NCBI GenBank assembly: GCA_021823525.1
Contig: JAKANY010000009.1
Coordinates: 1 to 64,000 of the forward strand
Length of the DNA stretch: 64,000 nt
Direction: 5' to 3'
Source of the DNA: Actinomycetes bacterium
Lineage (GTDB): Bacteria > Actinomycetota > Acidimicrobiia > Acidimicrobiales > RAAP-2
Shown: positions 40,005-48,666 of the stretch, in pieces
Layout: each line of letters starts with the position of its first letter
Numbering within the stretch: the first letter of the stretch is position 1
Translations under genes and position numbers: made by a program
Notes under the pieces: generated by a model
Database searches by the model: none
Told to the model about the DNA's origin: nothing
Seen by the model: the letters and a program-made list of their open reading frames with translations, nothing else

Positions 40005-41459
40005 GTGCCCTCCGCTGCTGACGACACCGCCCACGACCGCCTGTTGGCGCTGGCCGAGCTCGCCCGACCCGTGGCCGAGCGGTTCGCCGGCGAGGGATTC
40101 GCGCTCTACGCCGTGGGCGGCGCGGTGCGCGACGCGCTGCTCGGGGCGCCGCCGCGCGACGAGCGCGAGATCGACTTCACCACCGACGCGCGGCCCGACG
40201 ACATCGCCCGGCTGCTCGGGCCCCTGTGCAGTGCGCTGTGGGAGCAGGGCCGGGACTTCGGGACGATCGGCGGCGTCCTCCGCGACTCGGGGCTCAAGGT
40301 CGAGGTGACGACGTACCGCTCCGAGACCTACGTGGCGCACTCGCGCAAGCCGGCCGTCGAGTGGGGCGACTCCCTGGCCGGCGACCTGTCCCGGCGCGAC
40401 TTCACGATCAACGCCATCGCCCTCGACGTCGTCGCGCTGGTCACCGAGCGCAGCGACACGCGCGTCCTGATCGACGAGCACGGCGGGATCGCCGACCTCT
40501 CGGCCAGCCGCCTACGCACGCCCGCCGACGCGGTGGGCCTCTTTCGTGACGATCCGCTGCGGATGTTGCGCGCCGCGCGCTTCGCCTCGCGCTTCGCGCT
40601 GAGCATCGACCCGGCCATCGAGGAGGCGGCCGCAGCGGTGGCGCCGTCACTGGCCAAGGTGTCCGTGGAGCGCATCCGCGGCGAGCTCGACCTGCTGCTG
40701 GTCACGGACCGGCCCTCGATCGGCCTCGACTTCCTCGTGCGCACCGGGGTCGCCGAGCACGTCGTGCCCGAGCTGCCGGCCCTGCGCCTAGAGCAGGATC
40801 CCATCCACCAGCACAAGGACGTCCTGCGCCACACCCTGGCGGTCGTCGACAAGGCGTCCGCCGACCTGACGCTGCGCCTGGCCGCCCTGCTCCACGACAT
40901 CGGCAAGCCGCGCACCCGCGCGATCTCCGAGGAGGGGGTGACCTTCCGCTTCCACGAGATCGTGGGGGCCAAGATGGCGCGGGCGCGCCTGACCGCGCTG
41001 AAGTACCCGCAGTCGACCATCGACGACGTGGCCGAGCTTGTCGAGCTCCACCTACGCTTCCACACCTACAAGCTGGGCTGGACCGATCGGGCCGTGCGCC
41101 GCTACGTGCGCGATGCCGGACCGCTGCTCGAGCGGCTCAACGAGCTGACCCGGTGCGACGCGACGACGCGCAACGCGCGCAAGGTCGCGACCTTCGCGCG
41201 CCGGATGGACGAGCTCGAGCGCCGGATCGTCGAACTCGAGGCCCAAGAGGACCTCCGGCGCCTCCGGCCGGCCCTCGACGGCAACCAGGTCATGGCGCAG
41301 TTGGGCGTTGGCCCGGGACCGGTCGTCGGCCGCGCTCTGGCCTTCTTGATGGAGATCCGCCTGGACGAGGGCGAGATCGACCTGGACGAGGCGCGCCGCC
41401 GGCTCGCCACCTGGTGGGGCGATCAGCCCGAGTCAGGCAGCGAGCCGCTCGACCACTAG
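40005..41459 (+). CDS. pcnA: tRNA nucleotidyltransferase / poly(A) polymerase family (PcnA/CCA)
   Basis: About 484 residues. The class II nucleotidyltransferase head shows [14 protein letters not shown] (about 27) and [12 protein letters not shown] (about 48), then [11 protein letters not shown] and [12 protein letters not shown], followed by an HD phosphohydrolase domain with [10 protein letters not shown] (about 300). The first carboxylate of the DxD metal pair is Glu here (EID); mycobacterial PcnA has DLD. It most likely adds CCA to tRNA 3' ends. Start GTG 40005 with TACCCT 9 nt upstream. Its TAG stop overlaps that of ino1 (CTAG). Confidence 0.9.
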   Translation: MPSAADDTAHDRLLALAELARPVAERFAGEGFALYAVGGAVRDALLGAPPRDEREIDFTTDARPDDIARLLGPLCSALWEQGRDFGTIGGVLRDSGLKVEVTTYRSETYVAHSRKPAVEWGDSLAGDLSRRDFTINAIALDVVALVTERSDTRVLIDEHGGIADLSASRLRTPADAVGLFRDDPLRMLRAARFASRFALSIDPAIEEAAAAVAPSLAKVSVERIRGELDLLLVTDRPSIGLDFLVRTGVAEHVVPELPALRLEQDPIHQHKDVLRHTLAVVDKASADLTLRLAALLHDIGKPRTRAISEEGVTFRFHEIVGAKMARARLTALKYPQSTIDDVAELVELHLRFHTYKLGWTDRAVRRYVRDAGPLLERLNELTRCDATTRNARKVATFARRMDELERRIVELEAQEDLRRLRPALDGNQVMAQLGVGPGPVVGRALAFLMEIRLDEGEIDLDEARRRLATWWGDQPESGSEPLDH

Positions 41460-42550
41460 GGCCAGACGGGGTTGGCGGCGCCGTCGTTGGCGAAGGACTC
41501 GACCAGCGTGCGGGCCTCGTCGTCGTGGTACTGGATCGGCGGCGACTTCATGAAGTAGGCCGAGGGGCCGATCACGGGCCCGCCGATGCCACGGTCGCGC
41601 GCGATCTTGGCGCAGCGCACGGCGTCGATGATGACGCCCGCGGAGTTGGGCGAGTCCCAGACCTCGAGCTTGAGCTCGACGTTCAGGGGCACGTCCCCGA
41701 AGTTGCGGCCCTCCATGCGGATGTAGGCCCACTTGCGGTCCTGCAGCCACGGCACGTGGTCGCTCGGACCGATGTGGACGTCGTCGGGGCCCAGGTGGCT
41801 CACCTCGAGCTGCGAGGTGACCGACTGGGTCTTGGACACCTTCTTGGACTCGAGGCGGTCGCGGTCCAGCATGTTCTTGAAGTCCATGTTGCCGCCCACG
41901 TTGAGCTGGTACGTGCGGTCCAGGACGAGCCCGCGGTCCTCGAAGAGTCGCGTCAGGATGCGGTGCACGATCGTGGCGCCCACCTGGCTCTTGATGTCGT
42001 CGCCGATGATGGGCACGCCCGCGTCGCGGAACTTCGCCGCCCACTCGGGGTCCGAGGCGATGAAGACGGGGATCGCGTTGACGAACGCCACGCCCGCGTC
42101 GATGGCGGCCTGGGCGTAGAACCGCTGGGCCTCCTCTGACCCCACCGGCAGGTAGGAGACCAGGACGTCGGCGCCCGTGTCGCGCAGCGTCTGGGCGACG
42201 TCCACGGGCTCGGCGGGCGACTCGTCGATGGACTCGCGGTAGTACCGGTTGAGGCCGTCGAGGGTCGGTCCGCGGTGCACGGTCACGCCGACCGAGGCGA
42301 CCGAGGCGAACTTGACGGTGTTGTTCTGGCCGCCGTCGATGGCCTTGCCGAGGTCACTGCCGACCTTGGAGGCGTCGACGTCGAAGGCCGCCACGAACTC
42401 GATGTCGCGAACGTGGTAGTCGCCCAAGACGACGTGCATCAGGCCCGGCACCCGCTCGTCGGGCTTGGCGTCCTGGTAGTAGGTCACCCCCTGGACGAGC
42501 GAGCTCGCGCAGTTGCCCACGCCCGCGATCGCTACTCGGATCTTCCCCAT
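41456..42550 (-). CDS. ino1: Myo-inositol-1-phosphate synthase
   Basis: NAD-dependent conversion of glucose-6-phosphate to inositol-1-phosphate, 364 residues, the short actinobacterial/archaeal form. NAD motif [15 protein letters not shown], the conserved [13 protein letters not shown] (about 180), [12 protein letters not shown] and KSPPIQY are present. Inositol is needed for phosphatidylinositol and mycothiol in actinobacteria. Start ATG 42550 has GGAAGGGA upstream. It lies 21 nt downstream of a PadR regulator on the same strand, as in Mycobacterium (Rv0046c-Rv0047c). Confidence 0.96.
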   Translation of the reverse strand: MGKIRVAIAGVGNCASSLVQGVTYYQDAKPDERVPGLMHVVLGDYHVRDIEFVAAFDVDASKVGSDLGKAIDGGQNNTVKFASVASVGVTVHRGPTLDGLNRYYRESIDESPAEPVDVAQTLRDTGADVLVSYLPVGSEEAQRFYAQAAIDAGVAFVNAIPVFIASDPEWAAKFRDAGVPIIGDDIKSQVGATIVHRILTRLFEDRGLVLDRTYQLNVGGNMDFKNMLDRDRLESKKVSKTQSVTSQLEVSHLGPDDVHIGPSDHVPWLQDRKWAYIRMEGRNFGDVPLNVELKLEVWDSPNSAGVIIDAVRCAKIARDRGIGGPVIGPSAYFMKSPPIQYHDDEARTLVESFANDGAANPVWP

Positions 42551-42571
42551 GAACTTCCCTTCCTCGTCTCG

Positions 42572-43189
42572 TCAGCCCGCGTCGCCCGCGTAGCTGTCTT
42601 GTTCGTCGTTGATGCGCTCGTGGGCCAGCAGCTCGTCGACCCACGCGATCTCGAACTCGATGGCCCGCGCCCCGTGCTCCATCACGGCGCGGGCGTAGCT
42701 GTCCAGGTCGCTGACCTGCGTGCCGGCGCGCAGCTCGGCCAGCCGCTCGAGCAGCGCCCCGCGGCGGCGGTCCAGCAGCGTCACGCGCAGCGCGGGCGTC
42801 AGGTACCGCGCCAGAGCCATGCGCAGGGAGAAGTTGCGCCCGTTGTCGACCGTCGAGGGGTCGGCGAGCAGGCGGGCGAACTCCTGGCGGCCGCGCTCGG
42901 TGATCCGGTAGACCTTGCGACCCCGCCGGCCGAGGCCCGGGGCGGAGCGGCGCGAGCGCAGCGTGGCGCGCTCGCCCGAGAGCGACCCCGTGGACAAGGC
43001 GGTGAGGCGGCCATCGGCGGCGATCACCGTCTCGACGCTGCCGTGGCGCTCGAGGCGCGCCAAGGCGGGGTAGATCGACCCGAAGGACACGTTGCTCGAG
43101 AGGCCGAGGCGGTCGCGCAGCTGCACGCGCAACTCGTAGCCGTGGTGGTCCCGCTCCATGAGCAGGCCCAGGATGGCGATGTCCAGCAC
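42572..43189 (-). CDS. PadR-family regulator in operon with ino1
   Basis: 205 residues. A winged HTH at the N-terminus (VLDIAILGLLMERDHHGYEL, then SFGSIYPALARLERHG) and a C-terminal coiled-coil dimerisation domain (TLLDRRRGALLERLAEL). Start: GTG 43189, because TATAAT lies exactly 7 nt upstream and the sequence then aligns with other PadR starts; a longer frame from 43228 would run through the promoter. Likely autorepressor and regulator of ino1 through the palindrome just upstream. Confidence 0.9.
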   Translation of the reverse strand: MLDIAILGLLMERDHHGYELRVQLRDRLGLSSNVSFGSIYPALARLERHGSVETVIAADGRLTALSTGSLSGERATLRSRRSAPGLGRRGRKVYRITERGRQEFARLLADPSTVDNGRNFSLRMALARYLTPALRVTLLDRRRGALLERLAELRAGTQVSDLDSYARAVMEHGARAIEFEIAWVDELLAHERINDEQDSYAGDAG

Positions 43190-43196
43190 GCGGTCG

Positions 43197-43202
43197 ATTA
43201 TA
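43197..43202 (-). promoter_or_regulatory. -10 box of padR-ino1 (TATAAT, leaderless type)
   Basis: A perfect TATAAT on the minus strand, 7 nt before GTG 43189. Confidence 0.8.
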
Positions 43203-43204
43203 TC

Positions 43205-43222
43205 ACGTCGATATATCGACGT
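43205..43222. promoter_or_regulatory. 18-bp perfect palindrome, candidate PadR operator
   Basis: ACGTCGATATATCGACGT, exactly self-complementary, begins 2 bp upstream of the TATAAT box of padR-ino1. Bound repressor would block RNA polymerase. Its AT-rich centre stands out in a region of about 70 percent G+C. The divergent gene start at 43273 is 50 bp away, so that promoter could be affected too. Confidence 0.75.
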
Positions 43223-43259
43223 CGCCAACGAGTGACAGGACCCGCCCGGCGGCGCAGGA

Positions 43260-43265
43260 TAGTCT
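43260..43265 (+). promoter_or_regulatory. -10 box of the DUF5318 gene (leaderless type)
   Basis: TAGTCT, 7 nt before ATG 43273; no Shine-Dalgarno. Confidence 0.6.
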
Positions 43266-43272
43266 CGCGCAC

Positions 43273-43683
43273 ATGTATCGCGCGCCTCGCCTGAGCTCGG
43301 CCGACGGGGCCGTCGTCGAATTCGGGCTCGTGCGCAACGCGCTCCTGGCCCGCTTGTGGGCTGGCCAGATCGCCCGGGACGAGGTGTGCGACGCGCACCC
43401 CGAGCTGCTGCGCGCGGCGCGCCACATCGGGCGGGCGACGGGCGAGCGCTGCCCCGTGTGCCACGAGGTGGACCTGGTCGAGGTCACCTACGTCTTCGGC
43501 CCGCGGCTTCCCGCGGGCGGCGCGTGCCCCACGACCCGCGCCGAGCTGGCGCGCCTGGAGCGGCGCGACGAGCCGGTGCAGTGCTACGCCGTCGAGGTGT
43601 GCGTGGCGTGCGCCTTCCACCACCTGGCGCGGCGCTGGCCCGCTGGCGGCCGCGCCCGTCGATCGGTTCGGGGGCGAGCCTAG
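43273..43683 (+). CDS. DUF5318-type zinc-ribbon-like protein
   Basis: 136 residues. Two CxxC pairs, CPVC (about 60) and CVAC (about 114), form a probable zinc ribbon, and VEVTYVFGPRLPAGG is a conserved segment. It has the position and length of mycobacterial Rv0049, next to the padR-ino1 pair. Function unknown. Start ATG 43273 from the promoter spacing. Its TAG stop doubles as the first bases of the panB -10 box. Confidence 0.8.
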   Translation: MYRAPRLSSADGAVVEFGLVRNALLARLWAGQIARDEVCDAHPELLRAARHIGRATGERCPVCHEVDLVEVTYVFGPRLPAGGACPTTRAELARLERRDEPVQCYAVEVCVACAFHHLARRWPAGGRARRSVRGRA

Positions 43684-43686
43684 AGT
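43681..43686 (+). promoter_or_regulatory. -10 box of panB overlapping a stop codon
   Basis: TAGAGT, 6 nt before ATG 43693. The first three bases are the stop codon of the DUF5318 gene, so panB can be transcribed independently. Confidence 0.6.
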
Positions 43687-43692
43687 CGGGGC

Positions 43693-44514
43693 ATGAGCCT
43701 GTCCGCGCCCGATCTCCGGTCCCGCAAGCGCCGCCGGGGTGCGGCACCCATCGTGATGGTGACCGCCTACGACGAGCCCGGCGCCCGCTACGTCGACGCC
43801 GCGGGCGTCGACGCGATCCTGGTGGGCGACTCCCTGGCCAACGTCGTGCTGGGCCACGCCGACACGCTGCACGTGAGCGTCGAGGACATGGCGCACCACG
43901 TGCGCGCGGTCGTCGCGGCCTCCCCCGCCGCGCACGTGGTCGCCGACCTGCCCTGGCTCAGCTACCACCTGGGCGTCCACGACGCCGTGCGCAACGCCGC
44001 GACCCTGATCCGCGCGGGAGCCCAGTCGGTGAAGCTCGAGGGGGGCCGCGAGCGCGTCGAGGTGATCGACGCCCTGCGCGACGCGGAGATCCCCGTCATG
44101 GGCCACCTGGGGCTCACGCCCCAGAGCGTCCTGGCCTTCGGCGGCTTCAAGGTCCAGGCACGCACCCACGACGCGGTGGACCGCCTGCTCGCGGACGCGG
44201 CGGCGCTCCAGGAGGCGGGCGTGTACGCGATCGTGATCGAGGGGGTCCCGGGTGTCGTGGGCACGAGGGTGACCGAGTCGCTCGAGATCCCGACGATCGG
44301 CATCGGCGCCGGGCCCGACACCGACGGCCAGGTCCTGGTCTTCCACGACCTGCTGGGCCTGTCGGGCCGGTCCCCGGCCAAGTTCGTCCGCCCCTACGCG
44401 GACCTGGGCACGGCCATCACCGAGGCGATCACCCGCTATCGCGACGACGTGCGCGAGGGCCGGTTCCCGGGCCCCGCTGAGACCTACGCGACGCCCGCCG
44501 AGCTCGTCGAGTAG
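43693..44514 (+). CDS. panB: 3-methyl-2-oxobutanoate hydroxymethyltransferase
   Basis: First enzyme of pantothenate (coenzyme A) synthesis; transfers hydroxymethyl from methylene-THF to 2-oxoisovalerate. 273 residues, TIM barrel with VMVTAYDEPGARYVD, the metal site VGDSLANVVLGH (Asp about 45), VKLEGG and the late IGIGAGPDTDGQVLVFHD. Start ATG 43693 with TAGAGT 6 nt upstream and no ribosome site. No other pan genes are present in the window. Confidence 0.95.
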   Translation: MSLSAPDLRSRKRRRGAAPIVMVTAYDEPGARYVDAAGVDAILVGDSLANVVLGHADTLHVSVEDMAHHVRAVVAASPAAHVVADLPWLSYHLGVHDAVRNAATLIRAGAQSVKLEGGRERVEVIDALRDAEIPVMGHLGLTPQSVLAFGGFKVQARTHDAVDRLLADAAALQEAGVYAIVIEGVPGVVGTRVTESLEIPTIGIGAGPDTDGQVLVFHDLLGLSGRSPAKFVRPYADLGTAITEAITRYRDDVREGRFPGPAETYATPAELVE

Positions 44515-44534
44515 CGGGCCCCCGGGGTCCGGGG

Positions 44535-44600
44535 TAGACTTGTCCTCCCGTCGCTGACGGGCAACCCTGCTCCGTAGTTCGCGGAGCCCGGCGAAGCCGG
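44535..44600 (+). promoter_or_regulatory. rpsF promoter and structured leader
   Basis: TAGACT (44535-44540) is followed by an 80-nt leader with two hairpins: GCTCCG-N7-CGGAGC (44569-44587) and CCGGC-GAA-GCCGG (44588-44600). Many rpsF leaders bind the S6:S18 pair for autoregulation; I cannot confirm that specific motif, but the structured leader contrasts with the leaderless starts nearby. Confidence 0.5.
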
Positions 44601-44622
44601 ACCAGAGGGAAAGGAACAGGCC

Positions 44623-44940
44623 ATGAGGCCCTACGAGACCATGATCGTGTTCGACGCCACCGTCGACGCCCAGGCGATCCAGACCTCGCTCGACCGCGCG
44701 CTCGACACCGTGCGCGCCAACGGCGGATCGGTCGGCAACCTCGACCGTTGGGGGAAGCGCCCGCTGGCGTACGAGATCCGGAAGCGCAAGGAGGGCTACT
44801 ACGTCGTGGTGGAGTTCGCGGGAACGGCGTCCACGGTGGACGAGCTGCACCGCATCTTGACCCTGAGCGACGAGGTCCTGCGCTTCAAGATCCTTCGACG
44901 CAACGAGCGCGCCGGCCGCACCACCGCGGTGTCGGCCTAG
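44623..44940 (+). CDS. rpsF: 30S ribosomal protein S6
   Basis: 105 residues, MRPYETMIVFDATVD at the start and LSDEVLRFKILRRNE near the end, standard S6. First gene of rpsF-ssb-rpsR-rplI. Start ATG 44623 preceded by AAAGGAA. Confidence 0.97.
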   Translation: MRPYETMIVFDATVDAQAIQTSLDRALDTVRANGGSVGNLDRWGKRPLAYEIRKRKEGYYVVVEFAGTASTVDELHRILTLSDEVLRFKILRRNERAGRTTAVSA

Positions 44941-44967
44941 TCGAACCGTCACGAGCAAGGAGACAGC

Positions 44968-45417
44968 ATGCCGGACAACTCGATCACCGTCGTCGGGAAC
45001 ATGACCCGGGACCCCGAGCTGAAGTTCCTCAACAGCGGGCAGGCCGCGGTGCGCCTCTCGATCGCCGTGAACCGTCGCTGGCAGAACCGCCAGTCCGGGG
45101 AGTGGGAGGAGCGGGTGTCGTACTTCGAGGTGACGGGCTACGGCGCGCTCGCCGAGAACGCCGCCAACTCGCTGAGCAAGGGGACGCGCGTCGTGGTGAC
45201 CGGTCGCCTGGAGCAGCGCAGCTGGGAGACCGAGAACGGCGAGAAGCGCTCGGTCGTCGAGATCAACGCCGACGAGATCGCCCCGTCGCTGCGCTTCGCC
45301 ACGGCGGTCGTGACGCGGACCCCCCGCCCGGACGCCCCGGCGCGCGACGTCGAGCGCGCGGCGAGCCCGCGCCCCCACGACCCCACGCCCTACACCTTCG
45401 ATGAGGAGCCCTTCTAA
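44968..45417 (+). CDS. ssb: Single-stranded DNA-binding protein
   Basis: 149 residues. OB fold with [17 protein letters not shown] and [16 protein letters not shown], then a short Pro/Arg-rich linker and the acidic tip DEEPF that recruits partner proteins. Start ATG 44968 with AAGGAG upstream. Its TAA stop shares one base with rpsR (TAATG). Confidence 0.96.
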   Translation: MPDNSITVVGNMTRDPELKFLNSGQAAVRLSIAVNRRWQNRQSGEWEERVSYFEVTGYGALAENAANSLSKGTRVVVTGRLEQRSWETENGEKRSVVEINADEIAPSLRFATAVVTRTPRPDAPARDVERAASPRPHDPTPYTFDEEPF

Positions 45418-45854
45418 TGCCTCGCATCAACAACCCCAAGCCACCCAAGCGCGCGCCCAAGATCGATCCCCGGCGGGGGATGAAGAAGAAGGCCTGCGCC
45501 TTCTGCCAGCACGGCGTCACCTCGGTGGACTACAAGGACCTGGCCCAGCTGCGCAAGTACATCTCGGACCGCGGCAAGATCCGCGGCCGGCGCGTGACCG
45601 GCAACTGCCAGCAGCACCAGCGCGACGTCACCGAGGCCATCAAGACGGCGCGCGAGCTGGCGCTGCTGCCCTACACGCAGCGCACGGTGACCGAGCGGCG
45701 GGGCGGCCGAGGCCGTGACGACCGCGGTCGCGGGCCGCGCGCCGACCGCGACGCCGCGCCGCGCACCGAGGCCGTCGAGGCGGTCGACGTCGACGAGGCG
45801 ATGACCGAGGACGCCAGCGAGGCCGCGGCCGTGCTGGCCGGTGAGGTGGAGTGA
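45417..45854 (+). CDS. rpsR: 30S ribosomal protein S18 with long C-terminal extension
   Basis: The S18 core spans about residues 1-88, with a zinc-binding variant (KACAFCQ and GNCQQHQ) and the conserved [17 protein letters not shown]. After LPYTQR the protein continues for about 57 residues: first Arg/Gly-rich, then strongly acidic ([19 protein letters not shown]). S18 is usually 75-95 residues, so the tail is unusual. Translationally coupled to ssb and rplI by one-base overlaps (TAATG, TGATG). Confidence 0.95.
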   Translation: MPRINNPKPPKRAPKIDPRRGMKKKACAFCQHGVTSVDYKDLAQLRKYISDRGKIRGRRVTGNCQQHQRDVTEAIKTARELALLPYTQRTVTERRGGRGRDDRGRGPRADRDAAPRTEAVEAVDVDEAMTEDASEAAAVLAGEVE

Positions 45855-46303
45855 TGAAGGTCCTGCTGCGAGACGAGGTGGCCGGCCTGGGCCGCCGTGG
45901 TGACGTGGTCGAGGTGGCTGCCGGGTACGCCCGCAACTACCTGCTGCCCAACGGCCTGGCCCTCGAGGCCACATCGACGATGTCGACGCAGGCGGCGGCC
46001 ATGCGCCGCTCGCGCGACCTGCGCGACGCGCGCAGCCGCGACGCCGCGCTGACCCAGAAGTCGGTCCTGGAGCAGGCGCGCGTCACGGTGGCGGCCCGCG
46101 CGGGAGCCAACGGGCGCCTCTTTGGCTCGGTGACCGAGTCCGACGTCGCGAGCGCCGTGCGCGCCGCGACGGGGATCGCCCTGGAGCGCTCGGCGGTCCA
46201 CATGGCCGAGCACCTGAAGGTCGTCGGACCGGCCGAGGTGACCCTGTCGCTCTTCGGCGATGTGACCGCGAGCGTGACCCTGGAGGTCGTGCCCGCCAGT
46301 TGA
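45854..46303 (+). CDS. rplI: 50S ribosomal protein L9
   Basis: 149 residues with the N-terminal [21 protein letters not shown] and the conserved YARNYLLPNGLA; the long connecting helix and C-terminal domain (RLFGSVTESDVASAV) are present. Start ATG 45854 overlaps the rpsR stop. Followed by a hairpin. Confidence 0.96.
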   Translation: MKVLLRDEVAGLGRRGDVVEVAAGYARNYLLPNGLALEATSTMSTQAAAMRRSRDLRDARSRDAALTQKSVLEQARVTVAARAGANGRLFGSVTESDVASAVRAATGIALERSAVHMAEHLKVVGPAEVTLSLFGDVTASVTLEVVPAS

Positions 46304-46327
46304 GCCCGCGTGGTGTCACACGTGGGC
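46304..46327 (+). terminator. Hairpin after rplI
   Basis: GCCCGCGTG-N6-CACGTGGGC, a 9-bp stem with one G-U pair starting at the base after the rplI stop. No U-tract. It would end the rpsF operon ahead of dnaB. Confidence 0.55.
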
Positions 46328-46416
46328 GCGAGCATGGGATCGTGGTCATCCACAGCCAAATGCACACGTTCTTGGGCTTGTTCGGCACAGGTGAGATCGG
46401 CGACCGTTGAGGTCTT

Positions 46417-47784
46417 ATGACGCAGGTTGAGTCCGAGCACGGCCGCGCGATGACGTCGGGGGGGCGCGTTCCCCCCAACGCCCTCGAGGCCGAGGAGTCG
46501 CTCATCGGGGCGATGCTGCTGTCACCCGACGCCGTGAGCGCGGCGACCGAGGTGGTCGAGGAGGCCGACTTCTACCGGCCGCTCCACGGGCAGATCTTCC
46601 GCGCCATCGTGGCGCTGGCGGCCGCCGGCGAGCCGGTGGACTACGTGACCGTCCAGGCCAAGCTCCAGGAGCACGGGGCGGGCGCGATCGAGCTGTCGGT
46701 CCTGGCGTCGCTGCAGCTCAACACGCCCTCGGCCTCGAACGCCCAGTACTACGCCGCCCTGGTGCGCGACAAGGCCCAGCAGCGCCGCCTGATCGCGGTG
46801 GCCGGCGAGATCGTCGACGAGGCCTACCGGCCCACCGACGACGTGATCGGCCTCATCGACGAGGCCGAGCGCAAGATCAACGCGATCGCCGACGAGCACC
46901 AGTCCGACACGGTCTCGCCGCTGCAGCGACTGCTCCTGGCCGAGGCCGACATCCTCGAGACGCGCGGGGAGACCCGGGGCCAGCTCAACGGCCTGGCGAC
47001 CGGCTACGAGGGCCTGGACCGGGTCCTCCAGGGACTCCAGTCGACGAGCCTGACGATCATCGGCGCCCGCCCGTCGGCGGGGAAGACCGCCTTCGCCTTG
47101 GGGATCCTCGTCCACGTCGGCGCCGTCGTGCGCCGGCCGGCCCTGTTCTTCTCCCTCGAGATGAGTCGCCAGGAGCTCGCCGAGCGCATCTTGGCCTCCA
47201 CCGCGCGGATCGACTCGTCCAAGCTGCGCACGGGGGACCTGAGCGAGGGGGACTGGAATCGCGCCCACGAGGCCTTCGGGTACCTGCAGGCCGCGCGGAT
47301 CTTCATCGACGACAACCCGGCCCTGACGGTCATGGACGTGCGCGCGCGGGCCCGCCGGTTCCGCCAGCAGCAGGGCGACCTCGGGGTCGTGATCGTCGAC
47401 TACCTGCAGTTGATGAGCTCGCGGTCGCGCGCCGAGAATCGCCAGGTCGAGGTCTCGGAGATGAGTCGTTCGCTCAAGATCCTGGCGCGCGAGCTGGAGT
47501 GCCCGGTCATCGCCCTGTCCCAGCTCTCGCGCAAGCTCGAGGAGCGCGCCGACAAGCGCCCCATCATGTCGGACCTGCGCGAGTCGGGCTCGCTGGAGCA
47601 GGACGCTGACGTCGTGCTGTTCCTGTTCCGGCCCGAGCAGTACGCCGACGTGGGCAACGACCTGAAGGCCGACGCCGAGGTCATCGTGGGCAAGAACCGC
47701 AACGGCCCGACGCGCACGGTGCACCTCACCTGGCGCGGCGAGTTCGCCCGCTTCGACAACGTCGCCGACGCGCGCAGCTTCTGA
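46417..47784 (+). CDS. dnaB: Replicative DNA helicase DnaB
   Basis: Hexameric replicative helicase, 455 residues. N-terminal domain starts PPNALEAEESLIGAMLLS; the RecA-like C-terminal domain has Walker A GARPSAGKTAFALG (about 212), Walker B VVIVDYLQLM (about 327) and SDLRESGSLEQDADVVLFL. No intein. It follows rplI as in many bacteria. Start ATG 46417; no clear ribosome site. Its loader candidate DciA is encoded at 22 kb. Confidence 0.97.
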   Translation: MTQVESEHGRAMTSGGRVPPNALEAEESLIGAMLLSPDAVSAATEVVEEADFYRPLHGQIFRAIVALAAAGEPVDYVTVQAKLQEHGAGAIELSVLASLQLNTPSASNAQYYAALVRDKAQQRRLIAVAGEIVDEAYRPTDDVIGLIDEAERKINAIADEHQSDTVSPLQRLLLAEADILETRGETRGQLNGLATGYEGLDRVLQGLQSTSLTIIGARPSAGKTAFALGILVHVGAVVRRPALFFSLEMSRQELAERILASTARIDSSKLRTGDLSEGDWNRAHEAFGYLQAARIFIDDNPALTVMDVRARARRFRQQQGDLGVVIVDYLQLMSSRSRAENRQVEVSEMSRSLKILARELECPVIALSQLSRKLEERADKRPIMSDLRESGSLEQDADVVLFLFRPEQYADVGNDLKADAEVIVGKNRNGPTRTVHLTWRGEFARFDNVADARSF

Positions 47785-47791
47785 CGCGCGG

Positions 47792-48568
47792 CTACTTGGG
47801 CGGCATCCGGATGCCGGCGTCCAGGCGGATCGACTCGGCGTTCATGTAGTTGTTGGCCAGCAGCTCGAGGGCCAGGCTGGCGTACTCGCTGGCGTGGCCC
47901 AGCCGCCGCGGGAACAGCACGCCCTCGCCCAGGTGGGCCTTGAACTCGTCGGACTGGGGGCCGGTCCCGTAGATGGGGGTGTCGATGAGCCCCGGCAGGA
48001 TGCAGTTGACCCGCACCCCCACGACCGCGAGGTCGCGTGCCAGGGGCAGCGTCAGGCCGACGATCCCCCCCTTGGACGAGGAGTAGGCCACCTGGCCGAT
48101 CTGCCCGTCCTCGGCGGCGACCGACGCGGTGTTGACGATGGCGCCGCGCTGCCCGTCGGCGTCGGGGGCGTTGTGGCTCATCTTGGTCGCGCCGAGGCGG
48201 CACACGTTGAACGTGCCCACCAGGTTGATCTCGATCACCTTGCGGTAGAGCTCCAGGTCGTGGGCCGAGGCGTACTCGCCGTCCTTGCCGATGGTGCGCG
48301 TGGCCCAGCCGATGCCGGCGCAGTTGACCACGCTCCACAGTGGGGCCAGGCTCGCCGCCTGCTCGATCGCGGCGATGACCTGCTCGGTGTCGGTGACGTC
48401 GCAGTGCGCGTAGACGCCGTTGACCTGGGCGGCCACCTCGGGTCCGCGCGTGTCGTTGAGGTCGGCGACCACCACGCGCACGCCGCGGGCGGCCAGGGCG
48501 TGGACCGTGGCCTCGCCGAGGCCCGACGCCCCGCCGGTGACGATGGCCGAGGTGTCGCGAAGTTCCAT
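47792..48568 (-). CDS. Short-chain dehydrogenase/reductase, 3-hydroxyacyl-CoA dehydrogenase type-2-like
   Basis: 258 residues. Rossmann motif TGGASGLG (about 12), NCAGI, a Ser of the NTASV segment and the catalytic AYSSSK (about 167). The active-site neighbourhood and length resemble human HSD17B10-like fatty-acid beta-oxidation enzymes. Start ATG 48568 with AAGGAG upstream. Ends 7 bp from the dnaB stop, convergent. Divergent from rlmN. Confidence 0.85.
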   Translation of the reverse strand: MELRDTSAIVTGGASGLGEATVHALAARGVRVVVADLNDTRGPEVAAQVNGVYAHCDVTDTEQVIAAIEQAASLAPLWSVVNCAGIGWATRTIGKDGEYASAHDLELYRKVIEINLVGTFNVCRLGATKMSHNAPDADGQRGAIVNTASVAAEDGQIGQVAYSSSKGGIVGLTLPLARDLAVVGVRVNCILPGLIDTPIYGTGPQSDEFKAHLGEGVLFPRRLGHASEYASLALELLANNYMNAESIRLDAGIRMPPK

Positions 48569-48653
48569 GATCGTCTCCTTGTCGAAAGTGTTACCGACTA
48601 GTAGTCAAGCACGTCGCGGACCCCCGCACCTTCGGGCGCGCCGGGGCGACCGG

Positions 48654-48659
48654 TAGCCT
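48654..48659 (+). promoter_or_regulatory. -10 box of rlmN (leaderless type)
   Basis: TAGCCT, 7 nt before GTG 48667 (4 nt before GTG 48664), which favours the downstream GTG. Confidence 0.55.
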
Positions 48660-48666
48660 GCGCGTG

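Noticed and set aside
43198..45378. 726-codon minus-strand frame opposite panB and rpsF
   Set aside because: Antisense to four conserved genes and without a start signal.
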